Of a DNA stretch of 42,343 nt, positions 1-7,887 are shown piece by piece (positions within the stretch are counted from its first letter, which is position 1; each line of letters starts with the position of its first letter). This DNA is from JAAFIM01 sp964467315 (GTDB taxonomy: Bacteria; Bacteroidota; Bacteroidia; Chitinophagales; Saprospiraceae), in NCBI GenBank assembly GCA_964467315.1, contig CAYXSA010000030.1, forward strand, positions 1 to 42,343. Direction: 5' to 3'. A program made the translations under genes and the position numbers. The notes under the pieces are model-generated. The model was not told the origin of the DNA. It saw only the letters and a program-made list of their open reading frames with translations, and ran no database searches.

Positions 1-49
1 TTTTCACTTTTCACTTTTCACTTTTCACTTTTCACTTTTCACTTTTCAC
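1..49. repeat. Heptamer tandem array, seven TTTTCAC units
   Basis: Seven exact head-to-tail copies of TTTTCAC fill positions 1-49. The array overlaps the 3' end of the minus-strand gene that stops at 39: the last codons (Ser-Glu-Lys) and its TGA stop are made of repeat sequence. The true left end of the array may lie outside the window. A change in unit number beyond the stop would not alter the protein. Confidence 0.9.
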
Positions 50-854
50 TAAAAAAATCAATCTGTATCAGGTCTTCGACGTGCAAGCCGAGCAGGGGTG
101 CGGCTTTATCGAGGTGTATGGCGATTTCGAGCAGGTCGGCGGCATTGAAAAAACAAAGCACATCGCCTACAGGTACATCAGCATAATGTCGATGCAGTCG
201 GGTGATGGGGTCGAAGCGGCGATAATACAATTCAAAGCTACGCCCCTGCCCTACGCGCTCGAAGAGCCTGCGGTCTACGTTGAGAATAACATTTTCGTAT
301 TTATCAATATGGGCAACGGAGCCACGTATATAGTCCTTTCCGATGACTGCCTGCGGGCTGATGCGCTGTAGGAGTCTGTCGGTTTTGCTGCCGATTTGCG
401 AAAGGGGTAGATTTTTGAGCAGACCCGCCACCGCTTCGGCAAAAAGTCGATTGAGGGACTCGCTCGCATTCGTATCGGCAGCCAGATGCGAGAGTGCTGG
501 CAGTTCATAGACCTCCGTCAGCAGCTCCCCGTCGAATAAGAGCGAAAACTGCCCATTATCCGCCCCCAAAAAATAATGCCCCGCCCGATAAACCAGCAAA
601 AAACGAGGCTCCTGCGCTTCCGAATAGAAGTTGTGCACGCTCAACAAATGTATCGTCCCCTGCGGAAAGTCGGCAAAACAATTCTTCAGTATAAAAGCCC
701 CATGCGAGATGCTAAAGCTATCGACCTCATGCGTAATGTCCACGAGCATTAAGCCCATTGCCGCTGTGTAGCGCAGCAATGTGCCTTTGAGTTTGCCTAC
801 ATAGTAGTCCTTATTGCCCAAATCGGTGGTCAGCGTGAGAATGCGCAGGTTCAA
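39..854 (-). CDS. SAM hydroxide adenosyltransferase family protein (DUF62)
   Basis: This 271-residue protein resembles the DUF62 family (SAM hydroxide adenosyltransferase and SAM-dependent halogenases), which acts on the C5' of S-adenosylmethionine. Visible family features are TTDLG at residues 9-13, DYYVG at 16-20, DITHEV at 39-44, GADNGQF at 97-103, and a C-terminal GSVAHIDKYENVILN stretch matching the usual G-x-V-x-x-ID-x-x-x-N pattern. The usual VVDPGVG block after the second strand reads SVHNFYSE here, so activity may differ from the type enzymes. The start overlaps the end of ftsX by 44 bases on the same strand, so the two are probably co-transcribed. The last three codons lie inside the TTTTCAC array. 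Family call is good; substrate is inferred. Confidence 0.8.
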   Translation of the reverse strand: MNLRILTLTTDLGNKDYYVGKLKGTLLRYTAAMGLMLVDITHEVDSFSISHGAFILKNCFADFPQGTIHLLSVHNFYSEAQEPRFLLVYRAGHYFLGADNGQFSLLFDGELLTEVYELPALSHLAADTNASESLNRLFAEAVAGLLKNLPLSQIGSKTDRLLQRISPQAVIGKDYIRGSVAHIDKYENVILNVDRRLFERVGQGRSFELYYRRFDPITRLHRHYADVPVGDVLCFFNAADLLEIAIHLDKAAPLLGLHVEDLIQIDFFSEK

Positions 855-1743
855 ACGTCGGAGGGGTGAAAATTAAAAAAATGGTTGCCGCTACAAAGAA
901 ATACAAAAATACATAACCGAGCGAATAATCTACTGCCGCCTTGTACTCGCTTCCTGTAGAAAGCGACCACTGAGAAAGCAACATCAGCGCCCATAAAACC
1001 AAAATCGCCCACAGAGCCGCCCAGCGCGCCGCACGCGCATACAAGCGCGGCACAAAATCGGGCTGCGCCCCCAAAAGACTCAAATGCTCCAGTAAAGCAG
1101 TATTTTCTAAAGCGTGCGCTCGTAGCGTATTTCGCCACAAAACCCAAGCCACCGCCAGCGCCGCCATCGAAAGTAGAAACAAGGACATCGCCCCCCACTC
1201 TACCCGACTGACCGCCTCCCGCATTGCCTTGCCGTCGCTCGTGTCGGCTTTGCCCAAAAATGGCGCTACCAAGTCCTCCGAATACCAAATATCTTCGACA
1301 AAAGGGCGCGAGCGTATCCAGTCCAGCAAAGAAGGCAACTGCTCAAAACCCTGCAACTGTAGCCTAAATTCTATGACATCGGGCAGCGGATTGGCTACCG
1401 CAAGCAATGCCGCCGAATCTACTGCCAGCGTATCGCCTCGCAGCAATTCGCCGTTTAGCTCCTCCCATGCTGCTGCCTTGTCGATAAAGCGCACCGACTG
1501 CCCCTGTATCGCCTTATGCAAGGTAAGCTCCTTCTGAAACTCAAATATCTGCGCAGGCGGTGCCGACTCCCGTAAAACTATCGAAAACGGTATCTGCACC
1601 CGCAGCGATAGCGCCAAAGCATTTTGCTGCATATACCGCAGCGCCAAAAACGCCAGCAAATACAAAGATAAAACCACCCCCGCGACGGCGTACCAAAAAT
1701 GGCGGTCTTTATACCGAAAGGCGATTATCTGGAAGGAGGTCAT
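811..1743 (-). CDS. ftsX: Cell division protein FtsX-like permease
   Basis: The 310-residue protein has the FtsX layout. A short cytoplasmic N-terminus is followed by TM1 (about residues 17-37), a periplasmic domain of about 140 residues, and three more membrane segments (about 183-205, 235-258 and 270-292). Known role: with the ATPase FtsE, FtsX forms an ABC-type complex in the cytoplasmic membrane that controls peptidoglycan hydrolases at the septum. No ftsE is visible in the window. In Bacteroidota a standalone ftsX next to a DUF62 gene is plausible, but I cannot confirm it here. The 3' end overlaps the DUF62 start. A TAACTTTGC box on the minus strand at 1784-1792 may be its promoter. Confidence 0.8.
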   Translation of the reverse strand: MTSFQIIAFRYKDRHFWYAVAGVVLSLYLLAFLALRYMQQNALALSLRVQIPFSIVLRESAPPAQIFEFQKELTLHKAIQGQSVRFIDKAAAWEELNGELLRGDTLAVDSAALLAVANPLPDVIEFRLQLQGFEQLPSLLDWIRSRPFVEDIWYSEDLVAPFLGKADTSDGKAMREAVSRVEWGAMSLFLLSMAALAVAWVLWRNTLRAHALENTALLEHLSLLGAQPDFVPRLYARAARWAALWAILVLWALMLLSQWSLSTGSEYKAAVDYSLGYVFLYFFVAATIFLIFTPPTFEPAHSHADHRFGQ

Positions 1744-1783
1744 AAAATTAAGCGTAGAGCAAGCAACGATTTTTCAGTGAGAG

Positions 1784-1792
1784 GCAAAGTTA
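1784..1792 (-). promoter_or_regulatory. Possible -7 box TAACTTTGC upstream of ftsX
   Basis: Read on the minus strand, this fits the Bacteroidota TAnnTTTG -7 element, about 40 bases before the ftsX ATG. No clear TTG sits 17-21 bases upstream, because that stretch is heptamer sequence (TTACGAA units at 1806-1830). Assignment is tentative. Confidence 0.4.
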
Positions 1793-1883
1793 GTGCTTTT
1801 TGCGAATTACGAATTACGAATTGCAAATTATGATTGTAGCGCCGTTTAAATGAGGAACGAGTGCCCGAAATTCCATAAAAAAG

Positions 1884-2009
1884 CCCGCCGCGCCCCTTTG
1901 GCGCGGCGGGTTATTTTTTTGCGTGAGGGATAGTAGAGCCGTAGCATGCTACGGCTCGGATAGCCCGACCGCGCCCCCTTTTTTGGGGCGCGGGCACGCC
2001 CAAAAAAAA
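1884..2009 (+). repeat. R1 repeat copy A
   Basis: P1 hairpin CCCGCCGCGCC / GGCGCGGCGGG spans 1884-1910. Anchor 1 (GCGTGAGGGATAGTA) is at 1921-1935. P2 is a perfect 22-bp palindrome at 1936-1957 (half-site GAGCCGTAGCA). Anchor 2 (ATAGCCCGAC) follows, then P3 hairpin CCGCGCCCC / GGGGCGCGG, then the tail GGCACGCCC plus a run of A. The tail ends 8 bases from the stop codon of the exonuclease gene. Confidence 0.9.
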
Positions 2010-2017
2010 CAAGCTTT

Positions 2018-2578
2018 CTAATACTCCCAGCGGTTGAGATACTTTGCGAAGACTTTTGCCAGATTTTGTGCATCGTCGATGCCCCTGTGATGCGTGCCCT
2101 CAAACTCAAAGCCCTCCTGCTCCACTGCCCGACGCAAGCCGATGCTGCGCCCCCTGCCGCAGACGCGCGGATACTGATTTTTGAGGTTGATATGCGGCTC
2201 CGTCCAAGCATCGTCCATCTCGTGCAAAATGCAGTTTTTCGACAAAATGCGCTGGTCGAAAAAGCCCCAAGAGCAAAATAAGTACTCGCCCTGCTCGCCG
2301 TTTTCGTCCAGCTCGACCCAAGCGCGAAAATCCTCCGCCACATCGGTAAAATAGCGCGCCCGATTGACATCGACCTGCGATATAGAAGTCAAATTTTGAC
2401 AAAAATCGGACAAATTTGCATGAAAAACTGGGCGAATAAATTCCGCAAAAGAGCTGATATAATCGCCATTTTCGTCCAACTTCACCGCGCCGATTTCTAT
2501 GATTTCTTGTCTTTTTTGTTGTGCCTCCGTTGCCCGCTCCCAGCAGGTCGCCTCGAGGTCAAAAATGATAAAGTGCAT
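2018..2578 (-). CDS. 3'-5' exonuclease, DEDDh family (ERI1/KapD-like)
   Basis: This 186-residue protein is a single DEDDh exonuclease domain. Exo I is IIFDLEAT at residues 4-11, with acidic D7 and E9. Exo III is THHRGIDDA near 162-170, giving the catalytic His and Asp. The HRGIDDA form and the overall length match ERI1/KapD-type RNA or DNA 3' exonucleases rather than polymerase proofreading subunits. Known chemistry: two-metal-ion hydrolysis of 3' nucleotides. It lies 64 bases downstream of purE on the same strand and may be read from the purE promoter. An R1 repeat begins 8 bases after its stop. The natural substrate cannot be read from the sequence. Confidence 0.85.
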   Translation of the reverse strand: MHFIIFDLEATCWERATEAQQKRQEIIEIGAVKLDENGDYISSFAEFIRPVFHANLSDFCQNLTSISQVDVNRARYFTDVAEDFRAWVELDENGEQGEYLFCSWGFFDQRILSKNCILHEMDDAWTEPHINLKNQYPRVCGRGRSIGLRRAVEQEGFEFEGTHHRGIDDAQNLAKVFAKYLNRWEY

Positions 2579-2642
2579 GATTCTTTTTTTTTACTTTTTA
2601 TTTGTTTCGTCTGCAAACGCGGCGCAGGGGCGTTTAGTTCAT

Positions 2643-3134
2643 TTAGCCTCCTCTCAAAATTCGATGTTGTTCGCTGCTGCTTTCTACGCTTTGGCGGGCT
2701 TTTTCGCGCATGGATTGGAGGCGCTCGGATAAATTTGCGTCCGATGTAGCGAGTATTTGCGCGGCGAGTATGCCCGCATTGCGTGCGCCGTTGAGGGCGA
2801 CAGTGGCGACGGGTACGCCCGCAGGCATCTGTAGGATAGAAAGCACAGAGTCCCAACCATCTATAGAGTTGGAGGATTTTACGGGTACGCCCACGACGGG
2901 CAAAATCGTCATCGCCGCCACCATACCAGGCAGATGCGCCGCGCCGCCCGCACCCGCGATAATCACCCGCAAGCCGCGTGCACGCGCCGTTTGGGCGTAC
3001 TGCATCATCTTTTCGGGTGTGCGATGCGCCGACACGATGTCCAATTCATAAGCTACGCCCAATTCTTCCAAAACCTCCCGCGCTGCCTGCATCACAGGCA
3101 TATCGGAGGCGCTCCCCATAATGATACCGACCAT
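2643..3134 (-). CDS. purE: N5-carboxyaminoimidazole ribonucleotide mutase PurE
   Basis: PurE converts N5-CAIR to CAIR in de novo purine synthesis in the cytoplasm. With the start at 3134 the protein is 163 residues, the usual class I length. Motifs are GSASDMPVM at 7-15, SAHRTP at 35-40 and GAGGAAHLPGM at 61-71. A longer reading from 3227 adds 31 residues with no family counterpart and would run through the promoter, so the ATG at 3134 is chosen. A well-formed TTTG-N19-TACCTTTG promoter sits about 20 bases upstream. No purK is adjacent. Confidence 0.95.
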   Translation of the reverse strand: MVGIIMGSASDMPVMQAAREVLEELGVAYELDIVSAHRTPEKMMQYAQTARARGLRVIIAGAGGAAHLPGMVAAMTILPVVGVPVKSSNSIDGWDSVLSILQMPAGVPVATVALNGARNAGILAAQILATSDANLSERLQSMREKARQSVESSSEQHRILRGG

Positions 3135-3153
3135 AGTTTTTGCTGTATTTTCG

Positions 3154-3189
3154 GCAAAGGTAGGCACAAAAAAACGCAGCGCAAAGAAA
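3154..3189 (-). promoter_or_regulatory. purE promoter, TTTG-N19-TACCTTTG
   Basis: On the minus strand a TTTG and a TACCTTTG are separated by 19 bases, an excellent match to the Bacteroidota sigma-RpoD consensus. The -7 box is at 3155-3162. Transcription would start just upstream of the ATG at 3134, which rules out the longer purE reading. Confidence 0.75.
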
Positions 3190-3238
3190 CGGCTAAGGCT
3201 TCTTTGCGCTGTGCGAAAACAAAACAATAAAGGCAGGC

Positions 3239-3598
3239 TTATTTCTTTTCGAGCTTGAATTTTTGCCCGCCCGAGCCGACGAGCTCCATATCCATTTTAT
3301 TGCCATCTACCTTATGCAGGTACATAAATGGGCTGGCTTCCATACCCTCAAATTTGACGATAAGCGTGTCTTTGCTAATCGTGTACTTGCCTTTGGTGTA
3401 GGTGGTCGCCATTTCGGTTTCGGTAAAAGTATAGACCTGCCCCTTATTCATCTCGGCGCTGGGTCCTTCCGCGCTCATAATTTCCCATTTGCCGACATAG
3501 GGATTTTTTTTCTCGTCTGCCTTGTCGCCGCCCTTGCTGCCACAAGAAACCAAAGATAATGCCGCCATTAAAGGCAGGGCAAGAAGTAGCTTTTTCAT
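3239..3598 (-). CDS. Small lipocalin-like lipoprotein
   Basis: This 119-residue protein starts MKKLLLALPLMAALSLVSC, a signal peptide with lipobox LVSC and the lipidated Cys at residue 19. The mature part begins with a short Gly/Lys-rich linker. It continues as a roughly 85-residue beta-rich domain (NPYVGKWEI, then TYTKGKYTISKDTLIVKF and YLHKVDGNKMDMEL). The GKW-E opening and alternating strands resemble lipocalin-like domains of Bacteroidota lipoproteins, probably binding or structural. The ATG at 3598 is chosen over an upstream one at 3658 because the signal peptide begins here. Ligand unknown. Confidence 0.7.
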   Translation of the reverse strand: MKKLLLALPLMAALSLVSCGSKGGDKADEKKNPYVGKWEIMSAEGPSAEMNKGQVYTFTETEMATTYTKGKYTISKDTLIVKFEGMEASPFMYLHKVDGNKMDMELVGSGGQKFKLEKK

Positions 3599-3841
3599 TC
3601 GATTTTTTTTTTTATTAACCATTAATGTTTTTTTTGGGGGCATCCGCCGCCGCCGCACAAGTGCCTTAAGGCACTTGTGCGGCGGCGGCGGCGCTACGCT
3701 ATGCAGCTCGCTATTCGCTCGGCTGCTGCGCGCGTATTAGGGCAGCCACAAGGGCTGCCCCTACACGCGCTTGCATCTGGCAGGCTGTGCCTGCCCCTGC
3801 TCCGCATCGCTATGCCGTCGACTATAGGCTTATTTGCCAGT
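3599..3841. other. Gene-free region with a 48-bp palindrome and repeat remnants
   Basis: No gene is seen. The region holds a perfect 48-bp palindrome (listed separately). It also has hairpins GGGCAGCC-ACAAG-GGCTGCCC (about 3740-3761) and GGCAGGCTGTGCCTGCC (about 3780-3796). The first has the sequence of a P2 cassette of the R1 repeats, so this may be a decayed R1 copy without recognisable anchors. Confidence 0.5.
3644..3691. repeat. 48-bp perfect palindrome
   Basis: Two 24-base arms meet at CCTT/AAGG with no spacer. The outer part is four CCG units mirrored by CGG units, the inner part CACAAGTGCCTT. It lies upstream of the lipoprotein start at 3598. There is no U-tract of a normal terminator on the lipoprotein side, though T-rich sequence follows at 3601-3635. 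Confidence 0.95.
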
Positions 3842-5425
3842 CTATTGGCTGGCGAGGGGCAAATACGGCGTGATGAATTTTGTCCATTGTTCGTATTGGC
3901 TGTCGGTCATTACGCGGGGAAATTTTGTTTGCCCGCCCGATTTGCCTTGCGCTGCGTGCCATGCGTAGAAGGCGCTCACGGGTAGGAAGTTTAGGCGAAC
4001 ATGATGCAGGAGGTTGTCTTTGCGCTCGGTGGCGTAGTCGTCATTGACGGCGCAAAGGGTCTCATCTAAAGTGGCAAGTATGGCGGCTTGTTCGCTGCTG
4101 CTCGGCGTTTGGTCGCCATGCACACCCAAGTACCAATGATGCTCAAAATGATTATCCACCTTCACGGCTTTCACCGTAAATTCGGGAAAAGCGTAATGAT
4201 GGCGCGCCTCGGCGGCAGAAATACCCTGATTCATATTTTCTACCGACAGATGCTCGCCGCAGATGCTCAAAAAATGCTTGGTGCGCCCCGTGATAACGAT
4301 GTCGCCGCGTTGCTTATCTACAAATTTGACGGTATCGCCCAGCAGATAACGCCAAGCTCCCGCACAGGTCGACAATAAAATCGCATACGATACGCCTTCT
4401 TCTACCTCGCCAATATGTAGGGTTTTGGCGCTGGGATTTAGCGCGCCATTGGGGAAATTTTCATCGTTGAAGGGGACAAACTCGAAGTATATGCCATTGT
4501 CCAAGAGCAGTTCCATCGGCATACGGTCGGCATCTAAGCGGGTTTGGCAGGCAAGCGAGCCTTCCGACGTGTAGTAAGTATCGAGGTACAAGATGGGTTT
4601 GCCCATAAGCTGCTCAAAACGTCGGCGATAAGGCAAAAAAGAAACCCCGCCAGAGGTGTAAGCCTGCAAATTAGGCCATATTTCGTGTATATTTTTCAAC
4701 TTGTAATGGCTGACGATGGCTTCGAGCATCATCTGCACCCAAGAGGGAATACCTGCTATGAGTTTGATGTCCCAGTCGCGGGCGTTTTTGACGATAGCCT
4801 CCAGACGCAAGTCCCAATTGGGCAGGGCGGCGATGGCTTGCCCTGGTTTGTAGAAGTTTTCAAACCAACGGGGCATACGTCCTGCGTTGATGCCGCTCAC
4901 GTCGCCTACCCAAACATCATTTTTACCCTCTTCGTAGGGGCGCATTTGGGTGCAGCTGCTTATCATCAGGAATTGACCACCGTAGAAGGAGGTCGGGAAA
5001 CCGAAGTTGGTAGACTGCGAAAACATGTGTATCGTCGTGCGGCGCATAGCGCGCAGCATCTCGTCGGATACGGGTATATACTTTGTGGGAGCGCCCGAAG
5101 TGCCCGAAGATAGGGAGAAGTTGCGCACTTTACCGCGCCAGCATACGTCCGCTTCGCCTTTGAGCATACGATGCCACCAAGCGTCGTAGATGCTGTCGTA
5201 GTCGAAAAGCGGCACACGCTGACGGTAGGCTTCCAGCAGTTGCTGGTCAGGAAGGGCGAGCAGGGCATTAAAATCGTAATGCCGCCCGAAGGCGGTATCT
5301 TTGGCTTGTTGGAGCAGGCGGCGCAGCGTTTTGGTTTGCTGCTGCACTAAGCTGCCTTTGCCGATTGAGCCAATGCCACGGCGAACTAATAGACCATATT
5401 TTAGGAGCGTACCGAATCCGAGCAT
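3842..5425 (-). CDS. GH3-like acyl-adenylate/amide synthetase family protein
   Basis: The protein (527 residues from the start at 5425) is a bacterial member of the GH3 family, named for plant auxin-responsive GH3 enzymes that adenylate carboxylic acids and join them to amino acids. Visible are the ATP-binding SSGTSGAPTKYIP at about 106-118, YYTSEGS near 285, a YLLGDTVKF segment, and ITGRTKHFLSICGEHLS before the C-terminal domain. A reading from 5476 would add 17 residues, but its ATG overlaps the TACATTTG -7 box at 5474-5481, so the ATG at 5425 is preferred. It is a monocistronic-looking gene. The bacterial substrates are unknown to me. Confidence 0.85.
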   Translation of the reverse strand: MLGFGTLLKYGLLVRRGIGSIGKGSLVQQQTKTLRRLLQQAKDTAFGRHYDFNALLALPDQQLLEAYRQRVPLFDYDSIYDAWWHRMLKGEADVCWRGKVRNFSLSSGTSGAPTKYIPVSDEMLRAMRRTTIHMFSQSTNFGFPTSFYGGQFLMISSCTQMRPYEEGKNDVWVGDVSGINAGRMPRWFENFYKPGQAIAALPNWDLRLEAIVKNARDWDIKLIAGIPSWVQMMLEAIVSHYKLKNIHEIWPNLQAYTSGGVSFLPYRRRFEQLMGKPILYLDTYYTSEGSLACQTRLDADRMPMELLLDNGIYFEFVPFNDENFPNGALNPSAKTLHIGEVEEGVSYAILLSTCAGAWRYLLGDTVKFVDKQRGDIVITGRTKHFLSICGEHLSVENMNQGISAAEARHHYAFPEFTVKAVKVDNHFEHHWYLGVHGDQTPSSSEQAAILATLDETLCAVNDDYATERKDNLLHHVRLNFLPVSAFYAWHAAQGKSGGQTKFPRVMTDSQYEQWTKFITPYLPLASQ

Positions 5426-5473
5426 ATCAGCATGAAGGGGAGGCTTTGGTGAAGAAAATAGAAAAATTGCAGA

Positions 5474-5505
5474 CAAATGTAAGCAATCTTCAATAGATAT
5501 TCAAA
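5474..5505 (-). promoter_or_regulatory. Promoter of the GH3-like gene, TTTG-N20-TACATTTG
   Basis: On the minus strand TTTG is followed after 20 bases by TACATTTG (complement of 5474-5481). Spacing and sequence fit the Bacteroidota consensus. It places the transcript start near 5467, downstream of the alternative ATG at 5476. Confidence 0.75.
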
Positions 5506-5609
5506 CCTTTTAGGCAACTTGGGGCAAAAAACTACGAAATTCTATTCGGGCAAATGTTAAATATAGGATTTTTTTTCACTTATACGCGGATACGCCCGTT
5601 TTGAGTATT

Positions 5610-5710
5610 GCGTGAGGGATAGCAGTGGAAGCGCCGCGCTTTGCGCGAGCGCTGCAACGGATAGCCCGACCCAAGCAGCCGCAAGGCTGCGAGGGGCACG
5701 CCCAAAAAAA
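5610..5710 (+). repeat. R1 repeat copy B
   Basis: Anchor 1 (GCGTGAGGGATAGCAG) starts at 5610. A variable GC hairpin (GCGCCGCGC / GCGCGAGCGC type) follows, then anchor 2 (ATAGCCCGAC), a P3 hairpin with CAGCC-GCAA-GGCTG, and the tail GGCACGCCC plus seven A. No P1 hairpin is evident. The tail faces the LVIVD gene start 61 bases away. Confidence 0.85.
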
Positions 5711-5771
5711 CAAAGCGCTTTGTTATATCCTGATTTCCCAAAATTTAACAACCTCATTTCCAAACAAACTT

Positions 5772-7103
5772 ATGTTGAAAGGTTCAAAAATTGGCGCTCT
5801 GGCGGCGGTAGCGCTGGCTACTTTAAGCCTTAGCGGCTGTATGAAAGACAAGTGCACGCGCACGGTAACGTACACCGATTATCGCCCCGTGTATATGACG
5901 TATGACGAGATACGTCAGCCCATCGCGGCGGCTGCTCCACGATCAATCGAGCAGGCGGGTAAAATTTATTTGTACGACCGTTATTTGCTGCTGGGCGAAG
6001 TGGGCGACGGTATCCACGTATTTGACATCAGCGGTGCGACGGCTGCGCCCGTAGCGTTTTTGCCTATCGTCGGCAATAAAGATATGGCGATACGCAACAA
6101 CATTTTGTACGCCGACAATGCGACTGACCTTGTAGCTATCGATATTAGCGACATACAAAATCCTGTAACGGTGGGGCGTACCGAGAACGTATTTATCACC
6201 TACTTCGGCGGCACGGGCACGGAGGCAGAGGGTTTGTTGGTTGGCTATGAACCCTTCGAGGTAACGGCGGAACTCGACTGCCAAGAAGCGCAATGGCGCA
6301 TGAATGGCGGTTGGGGCAGCGGCTGGAACGGCGGCACGGGTCCCGCCGTCATGGAAGACCGACAAATGGGCGCACCCGTCAATATGATGGGCGGCGGCGG
6401 CGGCAGTGCCGAAAGCAGCGGCGGACGCGGTAGCTCTACGGGCATCGGCGGCTCTATGGCGCGCTTTACCATCGTGGGCAGTTTCCTCTATACGGTCGAT
6501 GATATGAATATCCAAATTTTCGACATCAGCGACGCGACAAACGCGCAGCTCTCGAATACGGTCAATATCGGCTGGGGGATTGAGACGATTTTCCCCGCCA
6601 ATGGGCATTTGTTTATCGGTAGCACAACGGGTATGTTCATTTTCAGCCTTACTGACCCGACCAATCCTACGCTGCTTAGCGAGTTTCAACACGCCGAAGC
6701 CTGCGACCCTGTTTTCGTATCGGGCAACCACGCTTACGTTACCCTGCGCACGGGCACAGCCTGCGCCAATGGCTCTAATGAGCTGAACGTACTCGATGTT
6801 AGCGACCTCACAAATCCCATTTTGTTGGCTACTTACCCCATGCACAATCCGCATGGCTTGTCGGTGCTCAATGAAACGCTCTACCTCTGCGAAGGCGATG
6901 GCGGTTTGAAAGGCTTTGACGTAACGGACAAACTGGCTGTAGACCAAAATGAGGAATTCCATTTCACGGGCTTTGATGCTTACGATGTGATTGCTTCGCC
7001 CTATCAGCCCGTGCTGCTCGTTACGGGCGCGGATGGTCTGCGTTTGTACGACAATACGCAAGCAAATAACCCTGTGCTGGTATCGACGGTGCCTGTGCAG
7101 TAA
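5772..7103 (+). CDS. LVIVD-repeat lipoprotein
   Basis: This 443-residue lipoprotein has a signal peptide ending LSGC (Cys23), followed by M-K-D-K, an acidic/lysine patch like that of surface-exported Bacteroidota lipoproteins. The mature part is built of about 42-residue LVIVD-type beta-propeller repeats, seen as GDGIHVFDISG, TDLVAIDISD, MNIQIFDISD, MFIFSLTDPTNP, LNVLDVSDLTNP and LKGFDVTDK. A loop of about 50 residues rich in Gly, Asn, Met and Trp (near residues 180-230) interrupts the propeller. The ATG at 5772 is chosen because the signal peptide begins there; upstream sequence is R1 repeat. Likely a cell-surface scaffold or binding protein; ligand unknown. Confidence 0.8.
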   Translation: MLKGSKIGALAAVALATLSLSGCMKDKCTRTVTYTDYRPVYMTYDEIRQPIAAAAPRSIEQAGKIYLYDRYLLLGEVGDGIHVFDISGATAAPVAFLPIVGNKDMAIRNNILYADNATDLVAIDISDIQNPVTVGRTENVFITYFGGTGTEAEGLLVGYEPFEVTAELDCQEAQWRMNGGWGSGWNGGTGPAVMEDRQMGAPVNMMGGGGGSAESSGGRGSSTGIGGSMARFTIVGSFLYTVDDMNIQIFDISDATNAQLSNTVNIGWGIETIFPANGHLFIGSTTGMFIFSLTDPTNPTLLSEFQHAEACDPVFVSGNHAYVTLRTGTACANGSNELNVLDVSDLTNPILLATYPMHNPHGLSVLNETLYLCEGDGGLKGFDVTDKLAVDQNEEFHFTGFDAYDVIASPYQPVLLVTGADGLRLYDNTQANNPVLVSTVPVQ

Positions 7104-7196
7104 TGACGAATGACGAGTTACGAATGACGAATTTTGTGCATAAGCCATTGATAACCAAACTTATACATAAAGCACTTTCGTAACTCGTAATTATAA
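7104..7196. repeat. R3 heptamer-flanked repeat
   Basis: Starting right after the stop codon, heptamers (TGACGAA, TGACGAG, TTACGAA, TGACGAA) lead into a middle CATAAGCCATTGATAACC segment. AAAGCAC and the inverted heptamers TTCGTAA CTCGTAA follow. The middle and right side closely match 39998-40072, including CATAAGCCATTGATAA. Confidence 0.8.
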
Positions 7197-7197
7197 A

Positions 7198-7232
7198 ACG
7201 CCCGCCTCTTCCGTATTTGGAAGGGCGGGCGT
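7198..7232. terminator. Bidirectional terminator between convergent genes
   Basis: ACGCCCGCC-T-CTTCC pairs with GGAA-GGGCGGGCGT across a six-base loop, with one bulged base. AAAA precedes and TAATATATTTAT follows. It lies between the convergent LVIVD gene and the lipoprotein gene that ends at 7240, so it can serve both. Confidence 0.75.
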
Positions 7233-7239
7233 AATATAT

Positions 7240-7782
7240 TTATCTGTGCTTTTTAGTCTTTTTCTTTGATTTTTTCTTTGACTTTTTGATTTCGATTATT
7301 TTTTTATGCGGGTACTTTTTGGTATAAATGACGATGATAGCATCATAGGTATCAAAAAATACGACGTATCGAAACAGCGTAATTTGGGGCTCGGCGATAT
7401 CTAAGAGCCAAATGTCCTTGTCTAATACGAGATGTATTTTTTCTTCGCGGGCTTTTTCGCCTACCAAAATACGTACTTTATAGTCTGCAGCTTTGTCTGC
7501 AAAGGTTCTTTCGAGCACTTCGATTTTGATGGGTTGCGGCTTGTTGTTGAACTCTTTATATTTTTTGGCATCTTCTACGACCAGATCTAAAATTTTTTGT
7601 GTGGCGGGTGTGGCTAAGGTTTTTGCTTTTGTAAAGTCTTGTTTTTCGAGTGCTACGAAAAATTCATTGACTTTTGCATCGGCTGCCTTTTGGGCTTCTT
7701 CTTTTGTGTCTTTTGGTGGTTCGCTCGACTTGCAGGCGGCAGCAAAAAAGACCAATAAAACGAGATAGGATAGGATTTTCAT
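7240..7782 (-). CDS. Lipoprotein of unknown function with lysine-rich tail
   Basis: This 180-residue protein starts MKILSYLVLLVFFAAAC, a signal peptide with lipobox AAAC (Cys17). Residues about 30-125 form an alpha+beta domain (KVNEFFVALEKQDFTKAKTL, then ILVGEKAREEKIHLVL) reminiscent of small NTF2-like lipoprotein folds such as DUF4878. That likeness is suggestive only. The C-terminal 25 residues are extremely Lys-rich (IKKSKKKSKKKTKKH), an unusual tail for an outer-membrane lipoprotein that could contact nucleic acid or acidic polysaccharide. It is divergent from the next gene across 105 bases. Function unknown. Confidence 0.7.
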   Translation of the reverse strand: MKILSYLVLLVFFAAACKSSEPPKDTKEEAQKAADAKVNEFFVALEKQDFTKAKTLATPATQKILDLVVEDAKKYKEFNNKPQPIKIEVLERTFADKAADYKVRILVGEKAREEKIHLVLDKDIWLLDIAEPQITLFRYVVFFDTYDAIIVIYTKKYPHKKIIEIKKSKKKSKKKTKKHR

Positions 7783-7887
7783 AGCAAATAGTAGTAATTT
7801 TGTTGACTAATGAGCAGATAATCTGCTTGCGTTTTTATCTTTAATGACTGAAAGCTACGAATTAAAAATTGAAACTCTATTATAATT

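Noticed and set aside
1840..2010. R1 copies as ordinary intrinsic terminators
   Set aside because: Hairpins are strong, but the T-run lies on the gene side before the hairpins, and the conserved anchors are not explained by termination.
2497..2856. 119-residue minus-strand frame overlapping purE and the exonuclease
   Set aside because: It is a frame-shifted shadow of two well-supported genes and is rich in Arg, with no domain.
5943..7148. 401-residue open frame on the minus strand
   Set aside because: It lies opposite the LVIVD lipoprotein, which has a proper signal peptide and repeats; the opposite frame shows no domain and is rich in Arg and His.
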